Shown here one piece after another: positions 1 through 13,100 of a stretch of 64,000 nt of DNA. Positions within the stretch are counted from its first letter, which is position 1. Every line of letters begins with the position of its first letter. The notes under the pieces are model-generated. The model made no database searches, was not told the origin of the DNA, and saw only the letters and a list, made by a program, of their open reading frames with translations. A program made the translations under genes and the position numbers. The stretch is from Datnioides undecimradiatus (Eukaryota; Chordata; Actinopteri; Lobotiformes; Datnioididae): positions 994,501-1,058,500 of the forward strand of contig WARS01000033.1 in assembly GCA_008933995.1 (NCBI GenBank). The letters run 5' to 3'.

Positions 1-180
1 CATTCACACCAGTGGCCTGCTGGAGGTCATTTTGTAGGGCTCTGGCAGTGCTCATCCTGTTCCTCCTTGCACAAAGGAGCCGATACCTGTCCTGCTGATG
101 GGTTAAGGACCTTCTACGACCCTGTCCAGCTCTCCTAGAGTAACTGCCTGCCTGTCTCCTCCATGCTCTTGAGAATGCTT
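1..180. repeat. Fragment of a dispersed fish repeat, cut by the window edge
   Basis: The text from the window edge to about 176 (tggaggtcattttgtagggc, then ctctggcagtgctcatcctg, then a stretch ending ctccatgctcttgag) resembles a repeat block I remember from many fish genomes. I cannot name its family. After about 180 the resemblance stops. No protein-like frame was found. It lies upstream of the NT5DC1 promoter and its other end is outside the window. The recognition is from memory. Confidence 0.5.
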
Positions 181-589
181 CACAAAACATGCTTTTTTAA
201 TGGCTCAATCCAGAGCACTATGCTGTGGCATCAGCTTATCCCAGCTGAGCACTTTCCTCATATGAGACAGACTGTCACTCATCTCACTCTGTTTCAGTCA
301 ACTAAACTCTGTGCAGCGGGCCAACCACTACTTATTCAAAGTCCGTCTGCACTCACTCCTTCCTGCCACTAAATACAAAACCATACAAGTTGGCTTCTAG
401 GGGGGAGGGTCAGATGTGTATTTGTGTATCAGACTTTCTATTAATTTTTTAAATTTTTTTGGAGCAGGTACAGTTTGACCTTGAACTGCTAGCTCACTGA
501 TGAAACACATCAGAAAGGAAACATGACTGGAATTTGGCACAAAACCATAACAATAAAACTACAGGTGGGTGTGGTCTAAAATATAGTTT
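181..589. other. Upstream intergenic stretch, nothing recognised
   Basis: AT-richer sequence between the repeat fragment and the CpG-rich NT5DC1 promoter. No coding frame, RNA gene or repeat was recognised. Confidence 0.5.
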
Positions 590-1010
590 ACATTTTGCAC
601 AATGCGGACGCATAACTGAATGCGCGTTCCAAATTCATTTTGCGCACGTACAATGTGAGTTACGGTTTCGCTTCACACCCGGAAGTACTGCACGCTCCCG
701 CACTCGCCTCTCTTCTGCCTTCTTCTGGCGCACAGGAGTTTAACTTCTGGCTGCGTGTGGGTAACTTACTGACGCTAACCGCACGGTGACAGTACCTTCG
801 GGTTGGGAGAAACGTGCTTGGTGGATTGTTTTCGCGGTACAGTGAAGCGAAGAGTGAACAGCGCGTACGCAGACCGCAGGAACGTCCCCGCCGTCATACA
901 GTGACATTGACACATCAGTCTGTTAGTGTCGCGCTGCCGTGCACGAGTTAATGTGTGGACAGTAACGTTCGGCTTCGGAGCGCTTTCCCCCGCAGTCCCT
1001 TTCAGCCACA
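590..1010 (+). promoter_or_regulatory. NT5DC1: CpG-rich, TATA-less promoter and 5' UTR of NT5DC1
   Basis: CpG frequency rises sharply from about 600 to the start codon at 1011. An ETS/GABP-type site (CCGGAAGT) lies at 679-686, and an NRF1-like core (TGCGCACGTA) lies about 40 bp upstream of it. No TATA box is visible. These are typical of broadly expressed vertebrate promoters. The transcription start cannot be placed. If the leader includes 951, it carries a short upstream ORF, 951-965 (MCGQ, stop). The promoter call is inferred from composition, motifs and position. Confidence 0.7.
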
Positions 1011-1103
1011 ATGAGCGGATACTTCAGCCTGTCGGACTGTGATGTTATCGGTTTCGACCTGGACCACACGCTCTGCCGCTACCATCTGAAGGAGACCTCC
1101 AGG
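1011..1103 (+). CDS. NT5DC1: NT5DC1 exon 1 (residues 1-31), start codon and HAD motif I
   Basis: ATG at 1011 follows ccacaATGa with A at -3. The exon encodes [20 protein letters not shown] and ends on a phase-0 donor (agg|gtgagt) that runs straight into a TG microsatellite. D16 and D18 are the catalytic aspartates. The start gives an N-terminus of the same length as human NT5DC1. Confidence 0.96.
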
Positions 1104-4100
1104 GTGAGTGTGTGTGTGTGTGTGTGTGTAGCGCGTGCAGCTAGCTCCAATACATAATCATACGGTGGCCGTGACGCTTCGATCCGCAACACATCTGGAT
1201 TAAAAATAGCCCGTAGCCGCCACTGCGCTCCACGGTCACTCGTCGATTCTGTCTCGCCCGTACGAATACATTGTGCTGAAAACGCCTTTTTAGAGGTTGA
1301 ATGTGGAGATGTATGGAAGGTGATGCGATGCTCCTGATGCTGCAGTCACTCTGCGTGACTCACAGGTTGAACGTCGGCGGGGATGCTCATACGTGTTTTT
1401 GAATCCTCATCCAGGCCCAGAGGCAGCAGCGTCTGCTCACATCTGAACGCGTTTGCTGTTGCGATCACGATCATGGATTCTGTGACACTGAGCGACACAA
1501 CATATTAGACTGTTGAATCCCAGCCAATCATTAGGCTTTTCCAGGCCTCTGTCTTGTGCCATGGATGTCACATGTACAGTGTGTCCACTGATCCTGTCAG
1601 TGCAGTAGCCTAGGACAGGCAACCACTAAGTGGTTACCCAGTGAAGACAATGTCAGTTAACTACTGATAGGATTTCCCTTATTAGGTGGTTGACCTTTTG
1701 CAGGTGCACCCATGCAAATAATTCCTATTAAAACCCAGACCTAGGTAGAAGCAAAGACTTTGTTTCCTGAAATCATTTGATTAAGCTAGAGGCTGCACAA
1801 TACTAATTATTTCTAATATAAGCAATTGAGCAAATGACTGTAACTATAACGTAGCTCATGGTTTTGATTTTCCTGCCCATCCAGTCTCCTCTGTGTTGTT
1901 TCCATTAGGCTCAGGCACCTGAATTTCACTGGGAAAACTCAAATAAACCTGCTTTTCTCTACCAGCCAGCAACCAAAGGTCTGCATACTGACACAGATAG
2001 CAGTTCTATAATTTTCTCAACACTGAAAAAGACTGAAAATGGCTCATTGTTGGAATTTGGATCATTATGTCCACACAAACTTGATATTTCTGTGTGAATC
2101 TGCAGTCATTAGCAACCACGATGGCCATAAGAAGTGTCCAAGATGCTACGATATGTCAGTATTGTGTTTACTGTGTTTGCATGTCGTTCCACTACCCCCA
2201 AGTATGAAAACATGAAGGTGTCACTGATGATCACACTGATCACACCTTCAACTTCACCTAGCAGGAGGACATGATCGGGAAAGGTCGATCCATTGCAACC
2301 CAGTGCGTTGTTGAATGAAAACCTGGGTATTCTTGACATTCATTGACAGATGTGCATTATGACTGTGCTGCGCATTGCGGGAAGTGATGTTAGCTCTTCA
2401 TTGTTTTTGCAGCTCATCTATGAGAGCTTTGCCAGGTATCTGGTGGAGCATAAAGGCTATGACAAGGACCTGCTGAACCTAACCCCCGCTACCTGGGATT
2501 TCTGGTGAGTCAGCAGCAGCAGCAGTTCCCCCAGCCCAGGGGGAAATTCTGATATAAAGAGTTATAATGAATATCTAATTACGTCTCGGGGATATCCATC
2601 TGATACTTGTGGTTAAAAATACAGCCTTTGAATCACGGTGTACCAACCTGCACTCCCTCGCTGTTTGACATGTCTCTTCCTTTGCTCTATTCACTGTTAG
2701 TAGGTCATTACACAACTCAAATCCAAGTGAAATCAATATCAAACTCAGATGTCGCACCATCATTCTAATATTCTTTTGAGTTACAAGCTTTTAGTACACA
2801 GAGGAACAAGACTAAACACACAGGATATAGGCTATATGTACACATAAATGAACATGTATTATATATGTAGTGTGTAAAGCTGGGCATAAAGAGAAAGCAT
2901 ACTGTAAATCAAGGTTTGTTCATCTTAAGTCTACACTTGTATAGCAAGGTTTAGTTCATTCACTCAGGTTCTGATATGGAAAAGATCTTCATAATGCAGA
3001 CACATGGAGCATTGTCACTTGAGATTTAAAGTTCAGTTCAGTTCAATTCAGTTTTATTTGAATAGCACCAATTCACAACCAAGGTCATCTCAAGGCACTT
3101 TACAAGCGCAGCAGGTCTTGACCAAACTCATTATTATGAATAACAGTTCCACCATGCGCAAGCACTTGAATCAGATGTAATGTAATTATTATAAGAAAGT
3201 AGTCCATTACAAGGAAAATATTTAGCAATTACAAAAGAATATTTGAGTTTCATGTCATTGTTAGGTAAACTGCCAAAGATGTTTGACAATAAAAAAATAT
3301 TCACTCACTCAGCAAGCACAAGTTAACAGGCTCTGCTCATTGTAATGTTCTGAATTCTAGTTTTAAAGGGCTGGTGGTGGATCTGGAAGATGGAAACCTT
3401 GTGAAGCTGGCTGAAGATGGAACTGTCTTGCGGTATGCTCTTTTTCTCAAAACATGTCCTCAATTCCTTTGTCAAAGTTTTCATTGTTTTCACAGACCTT
3501 TAAAGAGGAATAATAAAAAAAAACCTTTTTATTTCTTGCTTGATTAGAGCAACACATGGAACCAATGACCTCAGCACAGAAGAGATCATAAAACATTATG
3601 GTCCAAAAAGGGAGTGGAAGCACTTCAACAGCCTCAATACCTCCTTCACAAGATCTGGTATGATGTCCATGTCCTTCTTTATTACCCTCATAAGTGTGAT
3701 AAGTGCAGTATCTGTTTTTTGTTTTTTTTTACATCACCTGTCATATGATGTCATTGATTTCCTTATCTTATATTATGGTCTTTGCAGCAAAATATTATTT
3801 TTATGACAACTACTTTGATCTACCCGGGGCTCTCCTCTGTGGAAGAGTTGTGGACATGTTGCATAAGGTAATATTTGATAAGGCATGGTCTCATATCAGC
3901 AATTTAGATATTTACATATGGAGATACTAAAATGTCACTTTGTTTTTGTGAATAGCGAGGAAATGAGGTGAATTCTGACTTTTGGAAAGACATGGTGGCT
4001 GCCATCGACCACAATTACAACACATCTGCATTCAAAGGTATGCCTTTAATTCCAAAGCAGCTCACATTTCAATGTACAGTTTATTTCTAATGTCTTCTTG

Positions 4101-7100
4101 TAAAGGATCCATACTGTAGAAGAAGAATAAACACAATGCACAGGAAATTGTTCTTTTCAAACTAGAACTTTTATTCCGTGTTTTGGTCAGGAAGTGGTCC
4201 ATAACTTAACACATCCAATGGGACATAGTTGTTTTGAAAACACAAATGCAGTTTGATTTTCTTATTCTGTGTTGTTTTGCTGATCACAGTGCTTGTGTGA
4301 ATGTGCTGATCATTAATAACACGTAGCAACAGTTTTGTGTGTCTTTTGTATGTATATTACAGTTCAATTCTTAAACAACAGACATTAAAAAAACAAACAC
4401 AAATAAAAGATACTGTAAATGTTACAGGCGATTGTAAAGCACCACTTAAGATATGTTCCAATATTGTTTCATGTTAAAATTGCAAAGGCACACACGGTGA
4501 ACTGGGGAAAGGGGTCAACCATAATTTTAAACACATTTATACCTCTGTCAGTCGTATAATTTGTCAACAAATTGAAGACCTTTTTATTTTTGTAGAAGTT
4601 CAAATGAGGCAGTAAAACTTACAACCAAAATTACAACCATATTTTATTTAGTCTACAGTCTCAGATTAGTTTTTGTAAACTGATCTATTTCTCTGAGTTC
4701 AATGTTTTGTGAAGTTTTAGCTTAATTTGAAGTTGTGAAATCACGTTGAGGCAATCAGGAACCCAGAGAAAGCGCAGTGAACATTGTCTGCTGCAAATAT
4801 ACCATTACTCTCCTCATCAGGCACCTGAACATAGACTCTGTCACCAGGATGTAGCATAAGAACTGCACTACCTGACATTTGATCCAGGAAACCCTTGTTG
4901 TACTCATCATAGGTGAAAATAACTGGTTCCTCATTTTTGTAGAGGGCCACCAGTGCATTGGCACCATTGACATGCATATGATAGCTGAAATAGTAGAGGC
5001 CTGGGATCTGGCAGGTAAACACACCACTGTGGGCATCATAATGCTGCTCCCCATTGTACAGAATCTGGTTAAACTGAATAGGAGTTGCAGCGGGAGGATA
5101 GGCCGTGGTGAGCACAGCACTGAAGGCAGACATTGGGGCCTTCATCATCTCATGAGACATTACAACCTCATGGGACTTGATTGGCATGCTCTTCTCATGG
5201 TGGTAAATCACTTCTCCTGGTGGGCCAGGGGGACCAGGGGGACCAGCAGGGCCTGGGAGACCATCTTGACCTCTGGCACCTGGAATTCCAGGTGGACCAT
5301 GAGGACCAGAAATTCCCTTAGCTGTAAGGCCAGCTGGACCAGGTGGGCCTGGAGGACCTGGATGGCCTTTAAACCCTTGTGGACCTGCTGGACCAGAGGG
5401 GCCACTTGGTCCCATGGGACCTGGTCTTCCAGTCTCACCACTTTTTCCTGGTGCTCCTGGGGGGCCTGTGTGTCCTTTTGGTCCTAGGGCGCCATTTGAA
5501 CCTGGAAGTCCTGGGGAACCAGTATGGCCTTGTTCACCTTTGGGACCATGAGCACCATTATGACCTGGAATTCCTGGAGGACCAACTGCCCCAGGAGTAC
5601 CTGGTTTTCCAGTGAAACCCTGAGCTCCCTGCTCTCCTTTGGTTCCCCTTGGGCCAGGTGCACCTACCATACCGGTATCACCTTTTGGTCCTGTTGGGCC
5701 TGCTTCACCCTGGAATCCTCTCGCGCCTTGTGGGCCAGCTGGGCCAATAGGACCAGGAGCACCTGGTTGACCAGTAAAACCAGTTGGGCCTGGCTCTCCT
5801 TTCTGACCAGTGGTTCCTGGAGTACCAGGGGATCCGCGGCTACCTGGTATTCCAGGTTCACCTGTTTTGCCAACACCTGGCATGCCAGGAGATCCTGGTT
5901 GACCAGCAGGACCTTGTGGACCTTTAGACCCCATGGGTCCAGGCACACCTGGGGTACCATTCTGACCTGGTTTCCCTGGTGCCCCTGTGCCTGGAGCTCC
6001 TGTGTGACCCTTTGGTCCTGGCAAACCCGTTGGTCCAGGACTACCATCTCTTCCTGGCATACCACCCTTTCCAGGTTCTCCAGGATAGCCAGGGGCACCA
6101 GGCTTACCAATTCCAGGTTTGCCAGGCATACCAGCTGGACCCATTGGTCCAACCGGGCCTGGTGATCCTTGAACCCCAGGAACTCCAATACCTCTCTCTC
6201 CTTTCATGCCAGGAATACCAGGAATACCAGGATGTCCTTTCAAACCTGGCTCTCCTCTTGGCCCCATTGCCCCAGGGATGCCAGCTGGTCCAGATTTTCC
6301 AACAGAAGAAATTCCAGCAGGTCCAGGTGTCCCAGGTGTACCAGGTGCACCTCTGGGACCCATTGGACCAGTTGCACCAGATGGACCTCTCTCACCTGGG
6401 ATACCAGGGGTACCTGGTTTTCCAGGGCCACCTGGGGTACCAGGTTTACCTGCTTGAGAGTAACCAGGGGGTCCGGGAGATCCTGCTGGACCTTGTGGTC
6501 CAGGATGTCCTACACCACTCTTTCCAGGAGGTCCAGGTGGTCCCATTGGTCCTGGCTCACCTTGAGGACCTGGAGGTCCAGATGGGCCTGCAACAGCTAT
6601 GAAATACAGAAATACAGATAGAAGTGTAATAATTATCCATGTTGTGTGATGCACACATCATAATGTCACAGGTGTTTTAGACTGATTTTTGTTGGGCCAG
6701 TAAATACACATGTAAGCAGGCAATTGTTACAGAATAAAATATCTTCAGTTCTCCCAACAAAATGACAAAGTGAAACAGAGTGTGAATGATCAAGACATTC
6801 CTCTCCAAATTCCTTAACTTCTTGTCCTTTTTTTCAATGCATTAAATAAGCTGTGTCCTTGGTTTGGTCTTCTCCATAAGACTGCAACCTGACATAAAAG
6901 ACTACTCCCTATGATTGTAGGGCAGGTTGTGGAAACAGCACTCTTTTATTCCCAGGATAGTGTTCCTAGCACCACTGGTCTGAGGTGATGTTCTAACTGA
7001 GCTGTATGTCTGCTGGCATCAGGCCCGATGCACCAGCTCCTGTGCATTTCCGTTTCCTTTGCCCGCACTATACTGCACCCTACAATTTCCTGCAATTGCC

Positions 7101-10100
7101 ATGGTAGTAAATGTATAGTTAGTGGCCTACAAGTTGTCAACATTACCTTGATGGCTTTCCTGCCACATACCATACAGTTCATAGGCAAGGTCAAATGAGT
7201 TCACATATATGCTCAAAAATGGCATAAAGTGTCATTATGTTATTTGACTGGAGATTGTTGCTCATCCATCCATATTTTTCACTCATGTAACTGTAAGAAT
7301 CAACCTATTATATAAAAACATTTGGAAGAAGAGACATTATTTTTCGTCTCTTTTTAAAAATTGTATCTCTTTATTGATGACTGACAGTAGAGACAAGACA
7401 GGAAATGAGGCTTCAAAGAAATTGGGAAAAACACACAAGGCCTCATTTCAGTATTTGGTGTCCTTAACCTTTTGGAACAACAGGTCCTTCACTTGTCTCC
7501 TCTCCCAAATCATTTGTTAACTTGTGAGGGCTAATGAAATGAAACATCAACATTGCCATTTTATGTACAACAGTTGTTAATGGTGAGGTTAAAACTGATT
7601 TATGAAGTGCAGATGTGACATCAAATCTTTATTTTCTATTTTAAGTCACAATGGAAAGCTATAAATCTTAGATATCATATTTCCAAGCTTCCTATGTATG
7701 AACAGTCAGTAAATGTATAAATAATATAGTTTATTAAAAAAGATGAAATAAGACATATTGTAGTACTATAACATTAAAAAGTCCAAGTACTTTTCTAATT
7801 TCTCAGGTTTGCATGGATACAATAAAATTGCTATCACGCTCCTTCATAAACCATAATTCTGGACGTGTCATTGCCAAAAGAAAAATATGACCAGTCAGAG
7901 AATTGAATCCAGCAGAGAGGACCGCTCTTTTCAGATGTTTGTTGAGTTTTCAGAGGAAAATGCTTTGACAGGGCTGTCATTTTCAAGCCACATAAAGCTG
8001 TGCCTGAAACCCCACAAAGGATATTTGTGCCAGGACTGGACTTTTTGGCAGCCAGAGACACCACAAAGTGAAGGTGATGATACTGGCTGTAGTAGCTGAC
8101 CCAGGAGCTGGACTATGTGTGACCTGTTGACACTGCAAAGCACTATTCTTTGTATAAGCAGTAAAGAACCTTTACCCAGTCTCAGTTTAGTTGGTTCAAT
8201 AAAACCCCCTTAGCTACAGTCTTACCTCCGTAATTCTTGTCTTCCTCATTTTCAGCTGTACTGGAAAAACAGACTCTTTTATCTCAGTTGAAACTTTAGT
8301 AAATTTAAAGTGGTTTGTTGGATGTACCGTTTGAACTTGCAAGGTTGTTTCTGTGCAGTCTGTTTTTTTTTTTTTCATTGTAATTGTGTGGTGTGATTTT
8401 AATGCCACAATGTCGTTTCTGAGGGCGTGCCTGCAACGTGGTAACAACATCTGTTTTGGAGATTTGTCAAATTTGAGCTCTCATTTTCGGCTTTCTATTC
8501 TATTTTTATGTGGAGGCACGCAGTCGGACCACATCAGAATCCCTTCAAAAACAAAACTGCAGAAATAAATTCTCAACTGTCAAGTGCAGGATCTGAATCA
8601 TTGTTTAGTTGGGGTATAAAGTACGGTGTTATACATCATCCTGGCAGTTACATCATGACCGCAGCTCTGGGGTTTTTTTTAATGACACATGCAAAAGTGA
8701 CAGTTTCCCTCTTTAACCTTTATTTATCCAGAGCACAAGTGCTCTTTTACAGCTATACCCCACCTCACTGTTGTATACAGTTACACACATTCACAGCAGG
8801 TCTGCCAGTTGTACCGCAGCCTTCTGCTCTAAGCCATTGTGTTGTCTCTGGTTCTGCTGGGTTGTGTACCTTGATGACAGTTAACGAAGGAAGGTGGAGT
8901 TTTGCAGCCCCATGTACAGATGCATATGAGCTAACAGTCTTCCAAGTTGCATAAATGGATAATGACATCAGTCTTCAGTGAATTAAGAAATGTGTTCATT
9001 TCATCAGTAATCTGCCATTTCAGTGGTCTATAGGATATACAATTCAAGCTTTTATTTGATCTGATGGTGTGTCACTTATACACCATCAGATCATATAGAT
9101 ATGTGAGTTACGCACAAATGTAGGCTGTAATCCTATATTTCATCTGTGGATTGCTTCCAAACATGTTCAGCATGTGCCCGCTCCTTTGCTTTCCAGCATC
9201 ACGGGTTATAATTACAAATCTGTGAGCACCAGAAGTGTAACTTGAAGTGTCATCTGGTGCTATTTTGCAGGTTCATTTGTCTAAATTTGTTTTAATTGTT
9301 GAACAGAAACAGAAACAGATTATTGGGCTGATTTGGTCTGAAAGCTGTTTCCCTGTGCAGCCTGCTGGGATTTGAAATGAACAATGGGCTTGAATGGAGT
9401 TTAATTATTATGCTAAACATAAATAGATGCAGGCATCATTTCTATTCCTGCTTATTTTGCCCAGATGCATTTGAACCATTTGTATTTGTGTTAATATCCC
9501 CTTATCATTGTCATGATTGTTATTACAGTTAAACGGTTTTACATGAACAGCCCCTGTGAGAAAAAAGACGTGAGTGACTCACCATGACTCTTGACGGGAT
9601 AGGGAGTCTTGCTCACTTTTGGCACATGGTAGTACCTCTCAGGGGTTGCCTCAGCCAAAGCTAGGAGGACGAGGAGGAGGCTCGTTACCCTCAGGTCCAT
9701 CTTGTGAAGCTAAACCTGCAAAGACAGAATCCGTTCATGAGGAGAGGCATCGTTTCCATCTTTTTCATTAATGACAGTCAGCAGCCAATATTGCGTGCCA
9801 CCTGTTTTGCTGCACATCACTGACACATGACACTGACAGTTACATGCAGCATGGTTGGTGCGTCAGTTCATCTAACAGTCAGAGTGAGGAGATAGCTGCA
9901 AATGTCAGAATCTGTCATTTTTAAATCTTCCAGATTAAAACCTCCTGAAGGGAAAGCATCCACCTGCAACAACTTTATTTTACTCTGTGTTAAAACTTTT
10001 TCCCCACAAGTTCTTAGGCAATTAAATCAAGCAACTCTCCTCTTTCTCTTTTAATTAAAAAAAAACAAAACAGTCACAGGCTCGACATCTCTCCCAGTGT

Positions 10101-13100
10101 AGACCGAGCCACAGCACACATGGCTCATTACACTTGTAATGCCAGCAGCCATCAGCTCTCCTCTAGCAGCTGGGAATCCTCTGTGCACTAACCTGAAATC
10201 AGAAAAATGACACCTTACCGGGAAGGTTTAGGCTCCAAAGAAACAGTGGGGGGGGGGTCTGGAGGCTGCTGTCCTGGCGCTGCGCTGCTATATCCTTAGT
10301 CGTGGAGTCTGTGGAGTGGCAGCTGCTGCTTCCCAGGGCACTGGGCTCAAGGTATTTATACTGAGAAGGGCTCCAGCATCGTGGAGGATCTACCTCGCGT
10401 GGAAGGCCCTCCCTGCTCTGATGTCATCTTTAATGATGGGTGCCATGTCCTCAGGAGGCCTGTCACTTCAGGGTGATGGTCCTCCCTCTTCTCCTCTGCC
10501 TTCATCTGGTTCTTTCTGTCTGTATAAGCAGCAGCAGTGAGGGGGTTCCTGTCAAATTCCCTATGGAGTGACATTTCCATTAGTTAGTTTCTTTATTTAT
10601 CTTCATGTGCTGTTACTTTTGCAGCACGCGGTCTTGCAGCTCTTGAAGTTATTAACATCCCTCTGCACTCTGTTTGCACTTTCTGAAGGATCACTCAGGA
10701 TTGTCCTTTTTATAGCCTGGATTTGCATTTATAACTGCACAAACACAGGTGTTTATTGGTGAAAGCATCATGTTATTGACTGAGTGGCTTCTGACAGGAT
10801 GTTTTTCTGGAAAAGTAAAGGCTGCAAAGGTCTGACAATATTTTCCTCCAGTCTGGGGACTCTGTACTGGCCAGGCTGGGATTGACGACACGTAGCAGGC
10901 GGCTATTTTCTCTCAGTTTGGGTTCAATTTGAAATTACACCCAGCTTTTAATGGATGCTGGAAAGTTGTGGAATTTTATTTTTATCTATAATTTCTGGGT
11001 TTGAAAGACAGCAGACAGCAGTGTTCACTCATTCAGATGCATATCTAAACTCACTGGCTCGACAGATGTTGGGATTCTGAATTTCACGCAGTAAAGCCTA
11101 TCATGACGCTGGCAGGTTTATGTCTGTATACTGTCTCTGTGATTTTTGTGTTTTGCCGTGGGGGTTGCACAGTGCAACTTTAAGACACCAGGAGGCAGGA
11201 GTGAGGTTTGGTTTGCTACCTGCTCTGTGCTCTGAGGAGCCTCTGGTCTGCAGTTGACATTCACTCAGTTGCAGCAGGAGAGGAACTTGGAACACAGCTG
11301 TAGCTGTAGTGGAGACAGCTGGCAGTTGTGAATGTGTGCATACAGGTCATCCTCTTAACAAGAGTTAATCTCCATTATTTAATGAGTGTATAGATATTTT
11401 TGTTCACTCACACAATAAATAGAGCTCTAATGAAACAGTTATTGAGAAATATTGTGTTTATATTGGACAGAGACGTTGCTCTATGGCACCAGCATCAGAA
11501 TGTAAGATCAGATCATATCAAAACAAAACAGTGATTGATTGATCATGATCATAATAATTGGAAGTTTAAATATAGAATACAAAAAAGTGTTACCCATAAC
11601 ATAAGCAAACATTTGTGATCAAGATTCTTTGTAGTAATAGTAGTAGTAGTAGTAGTAGTAGTATGTGCTAAGCAGATCGGCCTACCAACACCTCCAAATC
11701 TCATTACAATTAAATGCTGCGGTATCAGCGTTACCATACCAAATATATCTTTAGCTATTGAATTTATCACGACTCAAAAGAAAACTGCCTAGAGGAGGAG
11801 AAAACTCGTGTCGACTTGCTTCAAAAGAAGATTCAGCTTTATTGATCTCCAGGAGAGGAATGCACAGTACACCCCAGAAAGAAACAGGCAAAAGCAGCAA
11901 GAAACGAACAAAAAGTTTGACGTCAGATTGTGAGACCAAATGTTTTCTGGATCACACACAGGATTTAACGTGCTAATCCTCATCAGCCTTACATCTCCAC
12001 TATATAACATTCCTGATTGGCCACTGTATAATATATCCCTGGTTTTGGAAAAGCCTTTCCTTCCCTTTGCTCGTATCATTTAAACTGCCAACGTCTCTGT
12101 GGCCGCAGATGAGTGCTCAGTGAGCCGTGGGCATCTTTGGTAAACTCTTTGAATTAAATGACAGAGTAGTGTGGAGGTGGAGTCGACATTTAACAACTTT
12201 CTAAGCTGCAGATAGGGCACTGCATCTCACCATGAAAGTGGCTGTGACCACAGTGAGGCATGGCTGCTTTTTAATTCATTTAGATGCTTTTTCTTTTTTT
12301 TTTGGCGCTCAGAATTAATGCCTCCCTATCTAAATCTGGACACTGTGAGGTTTAATGTAAAGGGCTACTTAAATTCACATGGTGTTTCTGGGGAAGCTCG
12401 CACTGTGTATGGCAGAAGGCAGTTATACTACATAAACATGTAATTTGGATGGTGGGAGATGTACTGCATGGTGGAAAGCAGTCGACACAGTAGATATGGG
12501 GCTCTCCTCAGTGTTTCAGACACTTCCTGATGGCAGGGTGGGTGGTATTTCTGGGAAGGGTCTGCTGTAACCATTGTTTTGCCCCTCCAAACATTTTAAC
12601 ATGCTGCTGCTGCACCACTCCAGACGTGACTTAATGCTCCTTCACTGGCTTTAATTAACTCTGGTGATGACAGGGGTTGTCCCCCCACCATGCACAGCCT
12701 CTGTTTTTCACATTATCTCAAAACAATGTGCAAAAGTCAAGTTTGTGCATCCAGATAGTTCTGAAGAAATATGTTTAGCGCCACGGAGAGAACATGACCT
12801 TTGCATCTTCTGTTCTGAACTGCATTTTTTAGATTTCAAACTTATTGTTAATCAGTAATGGATAATTCGTTATTCTTTGACCGAGGCTAGTAGTTGGATA
12901 CCTTTGATGGGAGTGTTATATTTTTCAGTACAACACTGACGTCATCTTTATATTGGTCAATGTGTTAGCGAACAGGTGCCCAGTTATAGTAGTAATATTT
13001 ATGTCCACCTGCTGAGTGCGAGTCCACCAGTCTCCTTTTTGCTCTGTTTTTGGTCTCCACCTCCACTCCTGAGAAAAATATCTGGAATTGTAGCAGCTTA

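Noticed and set aside
5524-6621. Long + strand open frames opposite the collagen exon (up to 213 codons)
   Set aside because: They are by-products of the regular Gly-X-Y codon repeat on the - strand; composition is W/S/T-rich nonsense with no domain.
9057-9093. Intronic microRNA precursor
   Set aside because: The stem is only 14 bp with a 9-nt loop; animal pre-miRNAs need about 22 bp or more of paired stem.
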